55,374 nt of DNA from Methyloglobulus sp. (GTDB lineage: Bacteria > Pseudomonadota > Gammaproteobacteria > Methylococcales > Methylomonadaceae): contig JABFQX010000037.1 in the NCBI GenBank assembly GCA_013141505.1, positions 1-55,374 on the forward strand, in the 5' to 3' direction. Of this stretch, positions 19,012-27,004 are shown in pieces (the stretch's first letter is position 1; each line of letters begins with the position of its first letter). A program made the translations under genes and the position numbers. Below the pieces are notes generated by a model. That model did not search any database. It was given only the letters and a program-made list of their open reading frames with translations, and was not told where the DNA came from.

Positions 19012-19496
19012 ATAAAGATTTACAAAAAGCTATAGATACACTGCTAATAAATGATGTGTACTTAAAAAAATCTATTGCGGAATGTTTTAATGAATTTGAC
19101 CCTAAATTTTATCCAGGCATAGATGAATTAGAGACAAGAACTAAACATATAGTCAAAGGACATAGCGTTAGTGAAATGGATGATTCAACTTGGCTAGTTC
19201 GCGTATTTATTGAGTTAGGGGTGCTCCTATTAGATTCAAATGCTGATCCAGATATTAACAGGAAAGCAATTATTGAAGCCGAATTTGTTGCTGAGTATCA
19301 CTCAAGAGAAAAGCCAGAAGAGTCTTCGGTTAAAGAGTATGCGCTAAAAAACGTTAGTTATCATGTATGGCCGTATTGGCGTGAATTTTTAATGAACCAA
19401 AGTTGTAGGATGCATTTACCAAGATTTATTCTTCCTGCTGTACAGTTTGCACAAAATAATAAAGTCAGTAAAAATAAGAAAACCAAAAAACAATAG
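19008..19496 (+). CDS. SecB-like TAC chaperone
   Basis: A 162-residue protein with SecB-type features in its C-terminal half: VSYHVWPYWREFLMNQSC, then MHLPRFILPAVQF, corresponding to the SecB segment PYARE..(x)..G.PPLLL.P.NF. The N-terminal part (residues 1-75) is more diverged. The position directly after an MqsR/MqsA pair, with an ATGA overlap at 19008, fits the third gene of a toxin-antitoxin-chaperone operon, where the chaperone folds and protects the antitoxin. The housekeeping SecB is an alternative, but the divergence and the context argue against it. The start at 19008 is chosen for the overlap; ATG 18990 in the same frame is inside the antitoxin gene. The lysine-rich tail is unusual. 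Confidence 0.78.
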   Translation: MNKDLQKAIDTLLINDVYLKKSIAECFNEFDPKFYPGIDELETRTKHIVKGHSVSEMDDSTWLVRVFIELGVLLLDSNADPDINRKAIIEAEFVAEYHSREKPEESSVKEYALKNVSYHVWPYWREFLMNQSCRMHLPRFILPAVQFAQNNKVSKNKKTKKQ

Positions 19497-19599
19497 AATT
19501 AATAGCCGTTGTCATCAATCAAGCCTTAATGAAATGAATTAAAAACCCAATTGAGGCTGTCCATAACTTTGTGTAAGTACCCGTCTCAAATATATCCCT

Positions 19600-19790
19600 G
19601 AACCTCGTACGGCGGTTCGTCGTAGGGCGTAGTTTGCCACACCCTGTAACTAAACAATTTCTGGTGTTCATGCGCGGCGTAACCCGCCAAATTTGATGGG
19701 CTTCGATATGGTGGATTACGACGCGCGGAAATACTTTACTTATTCCTAAATCTGGTTTTTTTGCGCGTCTAATCCACCCTACGATACTAT
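19600..19790. repeat. Dispersed intergenic repeat with inverted arms
   Basis: GGTGGATTACGACGCGC (19710-19726) pairs with GCGCGTCTAATCCACC (19763-19778) across a spacer of 36 bases, followed by CTACG. The upstream part GGCGTAACCCGCC belongs to the same type of repeat, seen in many methylotroph and cyanobacterial genomes. No coding potential is apparent. Confidence 0.55.
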
Positions 19791-19807
19791 GAAAATCACC
19801 CATTCCC

Positions 19808-20068
19808 GTATGCCGCGCCGAGTACCGGAAGTTTTGGCGGGAATAGCCCGAAGGGGTGCGGCAGGGATGCCGCACGTTGTCGGAGGGACAGGAAGTCCCT
19901 TCCGGCAACCCCCGTCAAAACTGAGGAACGCAGGAAGCAAGCGGCATCCGGGTCGCCTTTTCTTTGGATACTTTCTTTTGGCGAAGCAAAAGAAAGTATC
20001 CCGCCTGCCAGTGCGGGAACTGGTATTTAATCAATCGTCGCGGTAGCGATACCCTAAATAAAACTATC
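19808..20068 (-). repeat. Structured repeat, right copy of an inverted pair
   Basis: Its reverse complement aligns with 17249-17510 (shared blocks TCGCTACCGCGAC, GATGCCGCTTxCTTCCTGCG, GTGCGGxATCCCTGCCGCAC, ACCCCTxCGGG). The central hairpin is present but shorter: the GATACTTTCTTTTG arm pairs with CAAAAGAAAGTATC over a 6-base loop. The two copies enclose 2.3 kb that hold exactly the toxin, antitoxin and chaperone genes. Confidence 0.75.
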
Positions 20069-20075
20069 AAACCCC

Positions 20076-20141
20076 GTTCGTCCTGAGCTTGTCGAAGGAC
20101 AGGTTCATAAGTGTTCATGGTTCGACAAGCTCACCACGAAC
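20076..20141. repeat. Inverted pair of GAGCTTGTCGAA-type repeats
   Basis: GTTCGTCCTGAGCTTGTCGA from 20076 and TTCGACAAGCTCACCACGAA from 20121 face each other. This is a widespread intergenic repeat, and the same unit occurs at 17161. From 20142 to 20280, before pycB, nothing else was recognised. Confidence 0.65.
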
Positions 20142-20280
20142 GGCTCTATATAACCATCCTTTAGTATCTGGATTTCGGCAGGCTCAGGGTGAACGTAATC
20201 AAATTACAAATTATCATCCCACCCCAATCCCCCTCACTTCGGTTAAAATAACCCCATATTAAAGAAACCCAATTAAGTAA

Positions 20281-22119
20281 ATGCCTAACCAACAAGTCAA
20301 AATCACCGACGTTATCCTCCGCGATGCCCACCAATCCCTGATCGCCACCCGCTTACGCACGGAAGATATGCTGCCGGGCTGCGCCATGCTCGACGACATC
20401 GGCTATTGGTCCCTGGAATGCTGGGGCGGTGCGACGTTTGATGCGTGTTTAAGGTTCCTGAAAGAAGACCCGTGGGAACGTTTAAGCAAGCTCAAGGCCG
20501 CTTTGCCAAAAACCCGTTTGCAAATGCTGGTGCGCGGGCAAAACCTATTAGGTTATCGGCATTATTCTGATGATGTAGTGCGCGCTTTTATCCATAAAGC
20601 CGCAGAAAATGGCATGGATGTGTTCCGCATCTTCGATGCCCTGAACGATGTCCGTAATTTGCGGACGGCTATCGAAGCTACCAAAGAAAGCGGCAAACAT
20701 GCCCAAGGCACGATCTGTTATACCACCAGCCCAGTACATGATGTGCAAAGTTTTGTCACGTTGGGTAAGGAATTGGCTAAGCTGGGCTGCGATTCCATCG
20801 CCATCAAGGATATGGCGGGCTTGCTGACCCCTTATGCCACCAGCGAATTGGTCAAAGCCTTAAAAGATGCGGTCGATTTGCCCTTGCACTTACACTGTCA
20901 TGCAACGTCAGGCTTAGCCGAAATGTGCCAGTTGAAGGCAATTGAAGCGGGTTGCCAGCATATTGATACGGCGTTGTCGTCCTGGTCGGGCGGCACTAGC
21001 CATCCGCCTACGGAAGCGCAGGTGATAGCGCTAAAAGGCACGGAGTTCGACACTGGCTTGAATTTGGATAAGTTACAGGTGGCAAACCAATATTTTGCCG
21101 AGGTCAGGAAAAAATACCGCCGTTTTGAAAGCGAATTTACGGGCATAGATACTCAAGTGCATGTGTTTCAAGTGCCCGGCGGCATGATTTCCAACTTGGC
21201 AAACCAGTTAAAGGAACGCAATGCGTTGGATCGCATTGGCGAGGTTTATAAGGAAATCCCCGAAGTCCGCAAGGATTTGGGTTATCCACCCTTGGTTACC
21301 CCAACGTCACAGATTGTCGGAACGCAAGCTGTGCTCAATGTATTGACGGGCAAACGTTATGAAACCATCACCAATGAGGTGAAGCGCTACCTGCAAGGCG
21401 GTTATGGCAAAGCGCCTGCGCCTGTGAGCGCGGCGTTGCAGAAAAAAGCCATTGGTAAAGAAGATGTGATGGATTGCCGCCCCGCTGATTTAATCAAGCC
21501 GGAATTGGATAAGTTATGCCAGGAAATCGGTGAATTGGCAAAAACGGATGAAGATGTGTTGAGTTACGCGATGTTTCCCGAAGTGGGGAAGTTATTTCTG
21601 GAACAACGCGCAACCGGAACTTTAGTGCCGGAACCATTAGTGATTGAATCCAGGGTGGACGACGACCTTATCAAAAAAGCGCCAACTGAATTCAACGTTG
21701 CCCTACATGGCGAAAGTTATCACGTCAAAGTCACGGGTGCGGGGCCAAAAAATCAGATGCTTAGGCATTTCTACTTTATGGTTGATGGCGTGCCGGAAGA
21801 AATCGTCGTCGAAACGCTGGACGAAATCGTACTTGAAGGCGGTACCCAAGGCGCGGTCAAAGGCACCATATCCAGCAAACGCCGCAAGCCCACCGCACCC
21901 GGCGATGTTGTCGTCAGTATGCCGTGTAACGTGCTGGAAGTGCTGGTCAAGGTTGGACAATCGGTAGTGGCAGGACAGGCGGTCATGATTACCGAGGCCA
22001 TGAAGATGGAAACCGAGATTACTGCACCCATTGGCGGTGTGGTGAAAGCCGTGCATGTTGTCAAGGGTGAACCGGCGAATCCTGATGAAGTGCTGATTGA
22101 AATCGACCCGCTGGCCTAA
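20281..22119 (+). CDS. pycB: Pyruvate carboxylase subunit B (carboxyltransferase plus biotinyl domain)
   Basis: A 612-residue protein. Residues 1-280 are an HMGL-like TIM barrel with ITDVILRDAHQSLIATRL and the metal site HLHCHATSG. Residues 290-470 are the PYC/OadA domain. Residues 540-612 are a biotinyl domain with the lysine acceptor in EAMKMETEI. It works with PycA to transfer carboxyl groups to pyruvate. OadA of sodium-pumping oxaloacetate decarboxylase has the same architecture, but no oadB or oadG is present and a separate biotin carboxylase gene lies upstream, so PycB is the better name. It starts at ATG 20281. Confidence 0.86.
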   Translation: MPNQQVKITDVILRDAHQSLIATRLRTEDMLPGCAMLDDIGYWSLECWGGATFDACLRFLKEDPWERLSKLKAALPKTRLQMLVRGQNLLGYRHYSDDVVRAFIHKAAENGMDVFRIFDALNDVRNLRTAIEATKESGKHAQGTICYTTSPVHDVQSFVTLGKELAKLGCDSIAIKDMAGLLTPYATSELVKALKDAVDLPLHLHCHATSGLAEMCQLKAIEAGCQHIDTALSSWSGGTSHPPTEAQVIALKGTEFDTGLNLDKLQVANQYFAEVRKKYRRFESEFTGIDTQVHVFQVPGGMISNLANQLKERNALDRIGEVYKEIPEVRKDLGYPPLVTPTSQIVGTQAVLNVLTGKRYETITNEVKRYLQGGYGKAPAPVSAALQKKAIGKEDVMDCRPADLIKPELDKLCQEIGELAKTDEDVLSYAMFPEVGKLFLEQRATGTLVPEPLVIESRVDDDLIKKAPTEFNVALHGESYHVKVTGAGPKNQMLRHFYFMVDGVPEEIVVETLDEIVLEGGTQGAVKGTISSKRRKPTAPGDVVVSMPCNVLEVLVKVGQSVVAGQAVMITEAMKMETEITAPIGGVVKAVHVVKGEPANPDEVLIEIDPLA

Positions 22120-22133
22120 TTGTCCTCTGCAAA

Positions 22134-23984
22134 ATGAAACCTGTAACCGCAGATCAAGCGGCAATCAACCAAGCAGCCGACTTATTGCGGCAAGGTCGTC
22201 TCGTCGCACTCCCGACTGAAACGGTTTATGGCTTAGGAGCGGATGCCAAAAATCCTGAAGCGGTAAAGCGCATTTTTGCCGCCAAAGGCCGTCCTGCCGA
22301 CCATCCGTTGATCGTCCATATCCCCGATAAGGTTGCGCTTATCGATTGGGCGATTGAAATCCCTGAGATTGCCTGGAAGCTGGCGGAGCGCTTTTGGCCT
22401 GGGCCTTTGACCATCGTGCTAAAAAAACATCCGGATGTGCCGATGGAAGTTACGGGCGGGCAAGGCACGGTTGCCTTGCGTGTGCCTGTTCATCCCGTTG
22501 CGTTAAGCTTATTACAGGCATTTGGCGGCGGTATTGCCGCGCCGTCCGCTAACCGCTTTTGCCGTATCAGCCCTACACAAGCCAGCCATGTTGCTGAAGA
22601 ACTAGGCGATAAAGTCGATATGATTCTGGACGGTGGCGCGTGTCAGGTCGGCTTGGAATCGACGATTGTGGATCTAAGTTTCGGGCAACCAAAATTGTTA
22701 AGGCCAGGGCAAATTAGTAAAGCCGAAATTGAATTCGTACTACAACAACCTTTGCTATTACCGGAAGCGAACGAAAAAATCCATGCTCCGGGTGCGATGG
22801 AAGTGCATTATGCCCCAGCAGCTCAAACTGTGTTGTGCAGCACAGGTCAATTAAAGAATATTTATCAGCATTATTTGAAGTTAAATCTAAAAATTGGCAT
22901 TGCAACATATTCAGGGGAATTTGAAGAACATAATGATAACCATGTTATTTTAATGCCCAGAGATGCACATGATTATGGTCGAATCCTCTATAGAGCACTA
23001 CGAAATTTAGACCATTCAGGTGTTAACATCATTTTGGTTGAAAGGCCGCCGCAAACAGAGGATTGGTGCGCAGTCAATGATCGTTTGAGTAAAGCATCGT
23101 CCGATTACCAGATGCTCAAGATAGATGGCTTGAATTCCGAGAGTGGAGTTGACAAAGTTAAGAATGAAGTTCTTAGGAAGATTGGGCGAAATGTCATTCT
23201 GTTCCAAGATATTGAAAGAATGCTCAAGTTTCTAACTATTGCTGGTAGCCATTTTGGGTATCTAAGCGAATTGCCTGCGTTATTACAAAGAAAAGCCGAC
23301 ACAATACAAAAACTAACGATGGGGCAAGCTGCCGGGCTATTCCTTGGTAATATGTATTCCGATATTGAAGAATATAAAGAAACGGAAGAAGAATTAAAGG
23401 AAATTCGACTTTCTTTTCAATTTAACGTGAAATGTGACGGAAGCTCTTTCGAGACAAAAAAGCAAATGCTTTCATCTATAGTTGCTGACCGAAATGAGCT
23501 AATTCATCATTTTTTGTCGAAATATAATTTACAGACAATTGAGAGTTGCTTAGAAGCTGAAGAGTGCCTAGACCAACAACGAGACAAAATTCTTCCGCAA
23601 CACAAAGAACTTTTAAATTTGGTTAAATATTTGCGTGAAACATTAAAAGAATATGACGAACTTGTTAATTCAGAAGAATTCCAAAAACAACTTGAACTTG
23701 TAAATGTAAGACAATCCATCGTCGTTCAGTTGCTCGAAGATGTTTCAAAACAAATGGCTAGGCCTGACGGATGGGCTTTATTGAGTTTGGCAGGTCAATT
23801 AGTCAAGCAACATGCCCCTGAAGAATTAGTCGCATTTAATAAAAAACATGGCAGTATAACATTGAAAAAAACGATTGTAGCGACAGGTTTGTTTGATTTG
23901 AAAGAAGAATCAACAAGTAAAGGTGGAGTGCGCTTACTTTATAAGTTAAAGCCGGAATTCGATTTTGAATACTCAGATCAATAA
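22134..23984 (+). CDS. Threonylcarbamoyl-AMP synthase (Sua5) fused to a LOTUS-like C-terminal region
   Basis: A 616-residue protein, nearly twice the length of normal Sua5. Residues 1-200 are the YrdC domain (AAKGRPADHPLIVHI, APSANRFCRISPTQ) that makes threonylcarbamoyl-AMP from threonine, bicarbonate and ATP for tRNA t6A. Residues about 205-325 are the Sua5 domain (PGAMEVHYAP.. to WCAVNDRLSKASS), where the usual protein ends. From about 335 a second module begins (KVKNEVLRKIGRNVILFQDI) with a long charged helical region (residues 410-530), and it ends DGWALLSLAGQLVKQHAPEE...GLFDLKEE, which resembles an OST-HTH/LOTUS domain. The second half is AT-rich. The reading frame is continuous across the joint. 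Stand-alone proteins like the second half exist, to my recollection. Confidence 0.8.
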   Translation: MKPVTADQAAINQAADLLRQGRLVALPTETVYGLGADAKNPEAVKRIFAAKGRPADHPLIVHIPDKVALIDWAIEIPEIAWKLAERFWPGPLTIVLKKHPDVPMEVTGGQGTVALRVPVHPVALSLLQAFGGGIAAPSANRFCRISPTQASHVAEELGDKVDMILDGGACQVGLESTIVDLSFGQPKLLRPGQISKAEIEFVLQQPLLLPEANEKIHAPGAMEVHYAPAAQTVLCSTGQLKNIYQHYLKLNLKIGIATYSGEFEEHNDNHVILMPRDAHDYGRILYRALRNLDHSGVNIILVERPPQTEDWCAVNDRLSKASSDYQMLKIDGLNSESGVDKVKNEVLRKIGRNVILFQDIERMLKFLTIAGSHFGYLSELPALLQRKADTIQKLTMGQAAGLFLGNMYSDIEEYKETEEELKEIRLSFQFNVKCDGSSFETKKQMLSSIVADRNELIHHFLSKYNLQTIESCLEAEECLDQQRDKILPQHKELLNLVKYLRETLKEYDELVNSEEFQKQLELVNVRQSIVVQLLEDVSKQMARPDGWALLSLAGQLVKQHAPEELVAFNKKHGSITLKKTIVATGLFDLKEESTSKGGVRLLYKLKPEFDFEYSDQ

Positions 23985-24006
23985 TTTTATATTCTAGGAT
24001 TTTATT

Positions 24007-24933
24007 TTGACGAAGAAAACCATCCGCATCGCCACCCGCAAAAGCCCGCTGGCCTTATGGCAAGCCGAACATGTTGCGGCATTACTTGAAAACACTTTCC
24101 CCGGTGTAACAACCGAATTGGTCAAAATGAGCACCCAGGGTGATAAAATCCTGGACGCACCGCTGGCTAAAATCGGTGGCAAAGGCTTGTTTGTTAAGGA
24201 ACTTGAGGTGGGCATGCTGGAAGGGACGGCAGATATTGCCGTGCACTCGATGAAAGACGTTCCCGTCGAATTCCCTGAAGGTTTGCACTTGGCGGCGATA
24301 TTGCCACGTGAAGACCCTACCGATGCGTTTGTTTCTAATCGTTACGCGTCATTATCCGACTTACCTTCCAATGCCCGGATAGGCACGTCGAGTCTCCGTA
24401 GGCAGTGCCAAATCAAAGAGTTATATCCCAGTGCGGAAATTCTAACGCTAAGAGGAAACGTCAATACCCGTTTGGCTAAATTGGATGCTGGCGATTACGA
24501 TGCCATTATTTTAGCGTCTGCCGGACTCATAAGACTGGGCATGGGGGAACGAATTACCCAACGCCTTGATACCAAAACAAGTTTGCCGGCAATAGGACAG
24601 GGCGCTATTGGCATAGAATGCCGGGTTGATGACAAAGAACTCAATGCCATGCTAAGCAAGTTGCACGATAACGAGACAGGTATTTGTGTAAGGGCAGAGC
24701 GGGCAATGAATGCACGCTTGAGCGGCGGTTGTCAGGTGCCTATCGCCGGTTTTGCCGAAATACACGATAACCAGCTATTCATGCGCGGACTGGTCGGCAA
24801 CCCCGATGGGTCAGTGATTTATCGAAGTGAAGGCACTGACAATCTGGAGCAAGCACAAGCAATCGGCAAAAAAATTGCCGAGGATCTTTTGGCGCAAGGT
24901 GCGGACAAAATATTGCAGACACTCCATCTGTGA
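24007..24933 (+). CDS. hemC: Hydroxymethylbilane synthase (porphobilinogen deaminase)
   Basis: A 308-residue enzyme joining four porphobilinogen units into hydroxymethylbilane. The dipyrromethane cofactor is attached to the cysteine of [11 protein letters not shown] at residue 242, the same number as in E. coli. [11 protein letters not shown] and IRGNVNTR-like ([10 protein letters not shown]) substrate-binding arginines are present. The start is TTG 24007, since the family begins with this segment ([18 protein letters not shown]). It is the first gene of a hemC-hemD-hemX-hemY operon; its stop overlaps the hemD start. Confidence 0.95.
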   Translation: MTKKTIRIATRKSPLALWQAEHVAALLENTFPGVTTELVKMSTQGDKILDAPLAKIGGKGLFVKELEVGMLEGTADIAVHSMKDVPVEFPEGLHLAAILPREDPTDAFVSNRYASLSDLPSNARIGTSSLRRQCQIKELYPSAEILTLRGNVNTRLAKLDAGDYDAIILASAGLIRLGMGERITQRLDTKTSLPAIGQGAIGIECRVDDKELNAMLSKLHDNETGICVRAERAMNARLSGGCQVPIAGFAEIHDNQLFMRGLVGNPDGSVIYRSEGTDNLEQAQAIGKKIAEDLLAQGADKILQTLHL

Positions 24934-25703
24934 ACAACGTGCTGAAAGGGGCGACGATATTAGTTGCCCGCCCAGCGCATCAAGCAGCTTATCTATGCCA
25001 ACTCATCGAGCAACAGGGAGGTACACCTGTCCGATTTCCTACTTTAGAAATTGTGGGTGTTGATAATGAAAATCCAGCAACCTTTGTCCATGACAACTTG
25101 TCAAACCCGCATTGGCTTATTTTTACCAGTGCCAATGCAGTAAATTTTGCGCTGAAAGCGAATGGTGGCAAAATAGTGCGGCTTAACGGGGCGCAAATTG
25201 CGGCGATTGGCAAAGCGACGGCTAAGGAATTGGAAGTTGCCGGTTTACAGGTCACAATGATCCCAAAAGATGGTTATGATAGCGAGGCTTTACTGGCTAT
25301 GCCCGAAATGCAGCACGTTAACGGTCAAGATATATGGATTGTGCGAGGTCAGGGTGGACGCGAGGAGTTGGCAAACGTACTTCGCAATAGGGGCGCAAAG
25401 GTTGAATACTGGGAGGTTTATCAGAGAGTTATGCCGAACTTTGATAATGCGTATGTACTTGCCTTACTTAAAGAGAATAGGTTGAGCGGGATCGTTATCA
25501 CAAGCTGCGAAGCGTTGCAGAATTTGATGAAAATGATAGGCGAAAGCTATCAAGGGTGCTTGGTTGCGATTCCGCTAGTGGTTATTAGCGAAAGAATAAG
25601 TGATTTCGCCGCCAAGATGGGATTTATGCGGATAGCTGTGACTGAAAATCCTTCAGATCCGGCAATCCTTAATACGTTGATTGGTTTGATAAACGAGGAA
25701 TAG
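24930..25703 (+). CDS. hemD: Uroporphyrinogen-III synthase
   Basis: A 257-residue enzyme that closes hydroxymethylbilane to uroporphyrinogen III. The sequence is poorly conserved, as is usual for HemD, but [27 protein letters not shown] and [13 protein letters not shown] mark the two alpha/beta lobes. The start is GTG 24930, overlapping the hemC stop TGA (GTGA). hemX begins one base after its stop. Confidence 0.88.
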   Translation: MNNVLKGATILVARPAHQAAYLCQLIEQQGGTPVRFPTLEIVGVDNENPATFVHDNLSNPHWLIFTSANAVNFALKANGGKIVRLNGAQIAAIGKATAKELEVAGLQVTMIPKDGYDSEALLAMPEMQHVNGQDIWIVRGQGGREELANVLRNRGAKVEYWEVYQRVMPNFDNAYVLALLKENRLSGIVITSCEALQNLMKMIGESYQGCLVAIPLVVISERISDFAAKMGFMRIAVTENPSDPAILNTLIGLINEE

Positions 25704-25704
25704 T

Positions 25705-26997
25705 GTGGCTGAATTGAACGAACAACCAGAACAACAGGTGGGCATTAGCCGCAATGAGGCTGAACGCAATCCGGCTGCAAAACCGCGTGGTGGACTTTTA
25801 TTCGGCATCATCTTTTTATTCCTGATTCTGGCTTTAGCGGGCGCTGGATTTTATTTTTTTAGCCAACTTCGTGATAAACAGGAAGGTTTGGGCGGTGAAG
25901 TCAAAAAAGAACTGACCAGCCAGATTAACGATTACCAAAAGCAACTGACCGCAATACAGTCCCAATTGGCTGCGCTTCAATCCGAAATTGCCGGTAAGGA
26001 TCAACATTTTAATAAGACACTCGCTGATTTTTCCGATCTGAATAGTCAGAAAATGGATGCGACCCGCAAGGAATTAAGCGACAAAGTCCTTCAGGTGCAA
26101 CGGCAACTAGGCAAAACAAGGGGGGACTGGTTGATTGCTGATGCTGAATATTTACTCAGTGTTGCTAACGAAAGACTGCACTTGGTCGGCGATACCCACA
26201 CCACACTCGAAGCCCTACAGGCGGCTGACCAAAGGCTACGGGAAAGTGGCGATACCGGCACCATTACCATACGCGAGCAAATCGCGAAAGAAATTTCCCA
26301 GATTAAAGGCATCAAAATACCTGATATTATCGGTCTTTTTTCCTCGATAAAGGCTTTGGAGACTGATGTTGCCAAGCTGGTTCTGGTGTTGCCTTATTCT
26401 GGTAAGCCCTTAACGCCACCAGGGGAAGCATCAAATTCGAGTGCAGTAAGTGAGGAGGATTCCAGTAGTTTGCTTAATTCGGCGATCCAGGAGTTGGAAG
26501 GTATCGTCACTATCAAACATTCGGACAAACCGGTTAAGGAAATCCTTTCCAAAGAACAGGCAGAATTTATTCGCGAACAGCTAAAGATCAAGTTGGAGAT
26601 AGTCAAGCTCGCCTTGGTCCAGCAAAATGACAATTTATATCAGGCGGGTTTGGCGGACATAACCACTTGGGCTGAACAACATTTTACTGACAATGAAACA
26701 TTTAAATCTTTTATTGCCGAGTTGTCGCGGCTAAAAGCCATCCAGTTACGCAGCCAACTGCCTGATATCAGCGTATCCTTAAAAATGATTCGTGATGTGA
26801 CAAAGTTAAGGATCGAGACTGATAAGGCATTACAAGAGCCTGAAGCCGGTAAACTTGAAGCAGCGAAACCTGAACAAGAGGAAGCCCAGAAAGCACCGGC
26901 AGACGTGGTTGAGCAGCCTAAAAATCCAGCTGAAGTAGCGCGTCCACTCGATTCAGTACCCCCGGCGGTTGCCGAGCCATCACAACAGGAGCAATAA
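25705..26997 (+). CDS. hemX: HemX, uroporphyrinogen-III C-methyltransferase-like membrane protein
   Basis: A 430-residue inner membrane protein. After a polar N-terminus, one membrane segment (residues about 32-52, GLLFGIIFLFLILALAGAGF) anchors a periplasmic coiled coil (residues 60-140, rich in Gln, Lys and Leu), followed by the HemX core (WLIADAEYLLSVANERLHL). The tail is rich in Pro, Ala and Glu. The protein is named for distant similarity to methyltransferases, but its catalytic activity is doubtful; the role in tetrapyrrole synthesis is inferred from hemCDXY linkage. It starts at GTG 25705. Confidence 0.87.
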   Translation: MAELNEQPEQQVGISRNEAERNPAAKPRGGLLFGIIFLFLILALAGAGFYFFSQLRDKQEGLGGEVKKELTSQINDYQKQLTAIQSQLAALQSEIAGKDQHFNKTLADFSDLNSQKMDATRKELSDKVLQVQRQLGKTRGDWLIADAEYLLSVANERLHLVGDTHTTLEALQAADQRLRESGDTGTITIREQIAKEISQIKGIKIPDIIGLFSSIKALETDVAKLVLVLPYSGKPLTPPGEASNSSAVSEEDSSSLLNSAIQELEGIVTIKHSDKPVKEILSKEQAEFIREQLKIKLEIVKLALVQQNDNLYQAGLADITTWAEQHFTDNETFKSFIAELSRLKAIQLRSQLPDISVSLKMIRDVTKLRIETDKALQEPEAGKLEAAKPEQEEAQKAPADVVEQPKNPAEVARPLDSVPPAVAEPSQQEQ

Positions 26998-27004
26998 GAA
27001 CATA

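Noticed and set aside
19008-19496. Housekeeping SecB
   Set aside because: The N-terminal half is diverged, the gene is embedded in an MqsRA operon with an ATGA overlap, and it lies in an AT-rich accessory island.
19519-20118. Minus- and plus-strand frames in the right repeat region
   Set aside because: Their products are translations of dispersed repeats; no ribosome binding site or family similarity.
22840-23130. Possible assembly chimera at the Sua5-LOTUS joint
   Set aside because: The frame is continuous and the Sua5 domain is complete up to the joint, so a real fusion is the simpler reading; read coverage would be decisive, so it is kept as a finding.
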